Source of the DNA: Marinobacter sp. LV10R510-11A
GTDB lineage: Bacteria; Pseudomonadota; Gammaproteobacteria; Pseudomonadales; Oleiphilaceae
DNA: 64,000 bases
Assembly (NCBI RefSeq): GCF_900215155.1
Contig: NZ_LT907980.1
Coordinates: forward strand, 248,001-312,000
Direction of reading: 5' to 3'
This document shows positions 60,006 to 64,000 of the stretch, piece after piece. The notes under the pieces were generated by a model. The model was not told where the DNA came from. It saw only the letters and a list, made by a program, of their open reading frames with translations, and did no database searches. How positions within the stretch are numbered: position 1 is the stretch's first letter; each line of letters starts with the position of its first letter. The translations under genes were made by a program, and so were the position numbers.

Positions 60006-63000
60006 CGGGTTTCCGGGTCATTTTTTCTGCGACGGTCTCCAATTCTTCCCAGCTCAGGGAGGTGAGCGTTGCCTGCATGTCTTTCCGGTGTACTAATATG
60101 GCTGATCGGGTATGGGTCCTCAGGAGTCGCATTTCTTTGTTGGGTGTCACAAACAGAGGGTGTAAACCGAACTCGTTGAGTGCCGAGATAATCCGGCCAG
60201 CAACGGCGTGCGAGCTTTTTGAAAAAGCTTCATCCAGAACGATGGTGCCAAACAATGGTTGGGTGGCGCCGTCTGGGCATAAGGCATAACTCAGTGACGC
60301 CGTCAGAATGTAACTGGCGATGATTTCTTTCTCACCACCGCTACCACCTTGAGAGCCGGTTCGGGTCTCGATCACCGTTGCGGTTTCCCGATCCAGTACC
60401 GAAACGGCGAACTGCAGGCGGTAACGTGGGTCTAGCAGGGCGCGCGCGCCGACTGTTCGTTTGTTGTCGCTGGCGTCCCGGAGTAACCCGACCATGTTTT
60501 CAAGGGCCAGAAAGTGGCTCTCTCCCTGATCGTCTTTCAGGGCATTGGCCCGTAACTGGCGTTGGGCCTTTTCCAGGGTGCGGAGCGACTCATGGGTGAC
60601 CCGCCTGGGTTCAAGCTTCAGGTATCGGCCGGGCTGGAAGTCCACTCGCCTCAAGGTTTCATTGAGGTCTGCAATGCGCTCTTCAATAACGGCCACTTCG
60701 TTCTGGATGTGGGCAAGTAACTGGGTAACGCCCTGATCAGACGACTGGTTCAGGTAGTTAACGAACCGCTCTAGCTTTTCGGGTAAGGCTTCCTCTTTGA
60801 GCACCCTCAGCCTCTCTAGGTACCCGGGTATATCTCGAATCTCACTACCGGTCTCTGAGAGTGCGCCTGTGTCGATGGTTTTGGCCTTTTCCATGAACTG
60901 GGTAAGAATCAACTCATATCCGCTTACCCGTTTGTGTAGGGTTTTGATGTGTTTATCCAGACGGTAGCGTTCAGTGCGTTCAAGCTGGTCCAGTTTTTCA
61001 TATTGATCTGACCCGGGCGTGGTGAAGTGTTTGTCGGCCAACGTCTGTTCTTCATCCGTTAGCCCTTTGCCGATTCGTTCGAGCATCTCCGCGCAATGGG
61101 CGATCGCTCCAGAACGCTTACTTTCAAGAACGGCGCAACGGGAGCGCTCGTCGGAAAGATCCTGCTGTATTTTCTCGAGCCTGCTATTAACCTGTTCGTA
61201 TTCCCGCCGGGCCTTTTCAACATCGGACTCGGGAGCTGTCAGCATCTCAAGGCGCCCGCACAGCTCTTTCAACTCGGCTTCCGCGCTCGGCAGATCAATG
61301 TCGCTAAAGCGGATATCGGTGAGCCTGGCGTTCAGGTCGATGTTCACCTGGGTATCGCGCAAGGCCGTCTGCGCGGCGGTCAGATCTTGTTGAATCTGGA
61401 GCGCGCTGTGCTTGCTCTCGCTAAGCTCCTGAGCAAGCGCGGCCAGTCGGTCCCGGTTATCGAAACCGGTCATCCAACCTTTGTCCAGCCGCTGATTGTC
61501 CCGCTTTTCAAAAAAGCCGCGCTTGCCGGACATCAGACCCTGCACGGTCATGCCGTGTGGCGTTTCACGCAAGTCTTCAGGGGATGACACACAATGGCGA
61601 TCAGTGCCTGCCAGCAGATGCTTCAGCGCTTCGCGATGTGGGTGCTGTTTGAAGTTCAGCTTGCGGGTAAAACCATCGTCCATAAACTGCGCCGGTGCCT
61701 GCGGTGTTTGTGCGTCCAGCAAGCGCACGTGAAGGCGGTTATCACGATGGTTGATCCAGTCCAGTGCTGTTTTCATGGCGGCGGGTGGCACCAGAAGCCG
61801 TAGCCGGTGGCCCCCAAGAGCACGCTCTATGGCTCCGCGCCAGGCTTTTTGCTCGGGCTTTACTTCCACCAGTTCCGCGACAAACGGCAGGCTTTCTTCT
61901 GGAAGATTCAGGGCTTCTGCCAGCTCACTGCGAAACTCCTGAAACCGGCCGTCGATGTTGGATCCAGGACGCGTCGTGATGCGCTGCATTTCATCTTCGA
62001 GCTCGGTGATGTTGTCTGTGTATTTACGGTGCTCTATCCCCAGTTCCAGAACTTTTTTACCCTGACCCTCTTGCAAGCTGGCCAGCGTTTTTTGCTGTTC
62101 TGCGCATGTCTGCTGGTTGGCTGCCAATGCCTCGGAGGTCAGCGTCTCCCGCAGGCCAAGCCTTTTGGCCAGTGTGAGATAGTCACTGGCGTAGCGTTCG
62201 CGCTCGTTTAGCCATCGTTCTTGCTGGGCTATTTGGTCTTTCAGCTGCTCAATACTGGCACCGCCAGCTTGCAGGTATATGTCTTTGAGCGTTTCCGCTT
62301 TGCTTTTGAGCGTAGTGGCGGTGACCTCAAGCGACTTTATGCCATTGTAGCCAGTATCAACCTGGCTCTTCAGCTCGCTCGCCTTGTCTGTCCAGAGCTG
62401 GTAGCCCGCCTGGGCAAACCAGACAGGCAGTACTTCAAGCAGAGTTTGCTGTTTGTTGAGTGCTTCGTGCGCCGCCTGATGGCTCTTGTGCGCCTCTGCA
62501 ATGGGCGTCAGCGACTGGTACTGGCGACGAGCTGTTTCCAGTTCGGCGTGAATCGCCGCCAGATCATCAAACTCACTGGCCACTTCGCGGGCGCGGTCAA
62601 AGTCCGAGTGGTCATCCAGCACCAATTCCCGAAAGATTTCATCAATGCTGTTGAGTTGTTTGAGCCCAGCGGCGCGGTTTAGCAGGGTAAAAGCGTTTTC
62701 ACCTACCTCAAAAAAACGTCGAACCTGAGCCAGATAGGCTTTTTTGCTATCGTTGATCTGAATTCCGCTTGCGTCTTTGCAATGCTGCTTGAGTTCGCGG
62801 GCACCCCCTGCGTGGTGAATGGCCAGCCAATCGTCCAGTCCTTGGTCATCTCGCTCCGAAAATAGCCAAAGGCGTTTTAAATCACTGGCTGAAGAACTGC
62901 TGCCCTCAACCCAGAACAAGGCCGCAATCCGAACGGCTTTTTCGCCATTATGAAAGCGGGCAGAGACAGCCGTAACGGTTTTTCCAGGGCGCGCAATGTG

Positions 63001-63312
63001 GCTGTTGTCTCCCGAATTATTGCCGGCCCCAGAAACGCCGCGAATGTAAGATATAAGGTCTCGGTCGCTCTCATGCCCACCGGTGGAGGCGAGGTTGTAG
63101 CGCGGCTGGTGGGTCAGCAGCGTCATAAGCGCATCCACCAGTGTGGTCTTGCCGCTTCCGGTGGGGCCGATAATGGCGGTGCCTTTGGAGTTTATGTCCG
63201 CGCAGTGACGACCGCCAAAGGGCCCCCAGTTATAAAGGTCCAGATGGGTGAGGATGAACGCAGAGGACGGCATGACCTCAGCGGCAAACAAGTCATTCTG
63301 CGGCAATGTCAT
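59989..63312 (-). CDS. jetC: Wadjet protein JetC (MukB/SMC-like ATPase)
   Basis: The 1107-residue protein has Walker A GPTGSGKTTL (near residue 52), long coiled-coil arms (about residues 250-450 and 600-900, separated by a hinge-like region near 500-560) and the C-terminal ATPase half with signature GGSGGEKE (near 1000) and Walker B-like FGTIVLDEAF. This is the motor of the Wadjet condensin-type complex. It overlaps jetB by 4 bp and jetD by 17 bp, one operon. Confidence 0.92.
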   Translation of the reverse strand: MTLPQNDLFAAEVMPSSAFILTHLDLYNWGPFGGRHCADINSKGTAIIGPTGSGKTTLVDALMTLLTHQPRYNLASTGGHESDRDLISYIRGVSGAGNNSGDNSHIARPGKTVTAVSARFHNGEKAVRIAALFWVEGSSSSASDLKRLWLFSERDDQGLDDWLAIHHAGGARELKQHCKDASGIQINDSKKAYLAQVRRFFEVGENAFTLLNRAAGLKQLNSIDEIFRELVLDDHSDFDRAREVASEFDDLAAIHAELETARRQYQSLTPIAEAHKSHQAAHEALNKQQTLLEVLPVWFAQAGYQLWTDKASELKSQVDTGYNGIKSLEVTATTLKSKAETLKDIYLQAGGASIEQLKDQIAQQERWLNERERYASDYLTLAKRLGLRETLTSEALAANQQTCAEQQKTLASLQEGQGKKVLELGIEHRKYTDNITELEDEMQRITTRPGSNIDGRFQEFRSELAEALNLPEESLPFVAELVEVKPEQKAWRGAIERALGGHRLRLLVPPAAMKTALDWINHRDNRLHVRLLDAQTPQAPAQFMDDGFTRKLNFKQHPHREALKHLLAGTDRHCVSSPEDLRETPHGMTVQGLMSGKRGFFEKRDNQRLDKGWMTGFDNRDRLAALAQELSESKHSALQIQQDLTAAQTALRDTQVNIDLNARLTDIRFSDIDLPSAEAELKELCGRLEMLTAPESDVEKARREYEQVNSRLEKIQQDLSDERSRCAVLESKRSGAIAHCAEMLERIGKGLTDEEQTLADKHFTTPGSDQYEKLDQLERTERYRLDKHIKTLHKRVSGYELILTQFMEKAKTIDTGALSETGSEIRDIPGYLERLRVLKEEALPEKLERFVNYLNQSSDQGVTQLLAHIQNEVAVIEERIADLNETLRRVDFQPGRYLKLEPRRVTHESLRTLEKAQRQLRANALKDDQGESHFLALENMVGLLRDASDNKRTVGARALLDPRYRLQFAVSVLDRETATVIETRTGSQGGSGGEKEIIASYILTASLSYALCPDGATQPLFGTIVLDEAFSKSSHAVAGRIISALNEFGLHPLFVTPNKEMRLLRTHTRSAILVHRKDMQATLTSLSWEELETVAEKMTRKPDEIPS

Positions 63313-64000
63313 GGGGTTTCCGCTCCCGCGTCAGACTCCTGGCCTGCCAGTTTTCGGAAGTGATGCAGGAGATTTTTCAGGTTTTCAGGGTTAGCCAAGT
63401 GAGTGATGATGGGCCGGATAATCACTTGCTCGTTGGCGTCGATGTCCGAGACGATACCGTGGGTTTTCAGACTCTCCAGCAAGTTGCGCAAGCGCTTCTG
63501 CTCGCGCACATCACTGCCGATGTCGCCAAGGTACAGTTGTATCTGAGGTAACAATTCATCCAGCTCGATCACCGCATCGCCGGCGCCAATTCCCGCTTCC
63601 TGCTCATGGACAATGAAATGCTGCCGTAGAATCGCAATGAGCAGTGATTGCTCCATGGTCAAACGCTGGCGGCGCATCAGCGGATGAGACCATTCGTCAT
63701 CTTCTTCGGCAAAAAGCTGATCAGACACGGCCAGAAACGCCAGGCCACGGATGTCATCGACTTTCAGACGTAGGTCCAGAGGCTCAAGAATGCCATTAAT
63801 CGCCGCCGTCTGGTTCATGGCCACCTGATAGAGGTTGGGCTTGCAGTCTGCCTCAAGCAAACCGAATTTGAGCAGTTCCTGAGCGGTTGCTTTCAGGTTC
63901 TTGGAGGTGTATTGGGTTGCCGCCTCAGCACTGATTGATTCAGCCGGAGTCTCTTGGCTGTGTTCGCCAGGCGTTTGCTCTTCCGCCTTGGCGGTAAGAC
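63309..64000 (-). CDS. jetB: Wadjet protein JetB (DUF4194, kite subunit), 5'-truncated at the window edge
   Basis: The frame is open to the right edge of the window, so the start lies outside. The visible part has two winged-helix-like regions and resembles DUF4194 (FLAVSDQLFAEEDDEWSHPLMRRQRL, then LRQHFIVHE). It corresponds to the MukE-like kite subunit that joins the JetC heads. The N-terminal linker is Glu/Thr/Ala-rich. jetA (DUF3375) is expected next, outside the window. Confidence 0.87.
   Translation of the reverse strand, partial: LTAKAEEQTPGEHSQETPAESISAEAATQYTSKNLKATAQELLKFGLLEADCKPNLYQVAMNQTAAINGILEPLDLRLKVDDIRGLAFLAVSDQLFAEEDDEWSHPLMRRQRLTMEQSLLIAILRQHFIVHEQEAGIGAGDAVIELDELLPQIQLYLGDIGSDVREQKRLRNLLESLKTHGIVSDIDANEQVIIRPIITHLANPENLKNLLHHFRKLAGQESDAGAETP

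Noticed and set aside
1..64000. CRISPR array or cas genes
   Set aside because: No regularly spaced short repeats and no Cas-like protein seen.

Overview
The window looks like the accessory DNA of a gammaproteobacterium, probably marine (for example Marinobacter or a relative). This rests on protein style, codon use and the mix of IS3, IS21 and IS30 elements; there is no 16S or core marker to fix the genus. Almost everything up to 57.84 kb reads as one large, much rearranged genomic island. The 3' half of an initiator tRNA (tRNA-fMet) lies at 57.79-57.84 kb, next to a gene for a giant protein with two tyrosine-recombinase domains, which is the layout expected at the end of an element integrated in a tRNA gene. 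The intact tRNA and the other island end would lie to the left, outside the window.

Layout. (1) 1-6.5 kb: an operon of two LeoA-like dynamin-family proteins and a membrane-anchored third gene, which an IS3-type element has split. (2) 6.5-11.3 kb: small exported proteins and lipoproteins, including the conserved trio CsgG-like / DUF4810-like / DUF799 (GNA1162)-like. (3) 11.4-28.3 kb: a long same-strand defence block: zorA, zorB and an HNH nuclease (Zorya type II layout), then a 2148-residue DUF1998 helicase of DruE type, a UvrD-like helicase with an extra N-terminal domain, a frameshifted exported protein, and a 1444-residue Hsp90-type ATPase ending in a DUF3883-like domain (Zorya II plus Druantia III-like). 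(4) 28.4-50.5 kb: a patchwork of toxin-antitoxin modules (ParE/RHH, HigA remnant, two Xre-RES pairs, DUF4160/DUF2442, MazEF, orphan Xre and MbcA-like genes, Fic), IS elements (IS3-like interrupted by IS21, IS30, an IS200 remnant), a resolvase, and a segment duplicated at 37.3-38.7 and 48.2-49.6 kb. The duplicated segment carries a nucleotidyltransferase, a 75-residue protein and a metallophosphoesterase, preceded by a DEDD exonuclease and a PPP-type phosphatase, with a striking palindromic operator. Many copies are degraded by deletions between very short repeats. (5) 51.3-57.84 kb: a hypothetical gene, the giant recombinase and the tRNA-fMet fragment. (6) 57.9-64 kb: a decayed M24 peptidase (ectoine hydrolase-like) and, on the minus strand, most of a Wadjet operon (jetB partial, jetC, jetD; jetA would be to the right of the window).

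Together the genes form a defence island: membrane-motor based (Zorya), helicase based (Druantia-like), SMC-type plasmid defence (Wadjet), dynamin-like GTPases and many TA modules, carried by a recombinase of unusual build. All assignments come from reading translations and DNA by eye; no database search was run.
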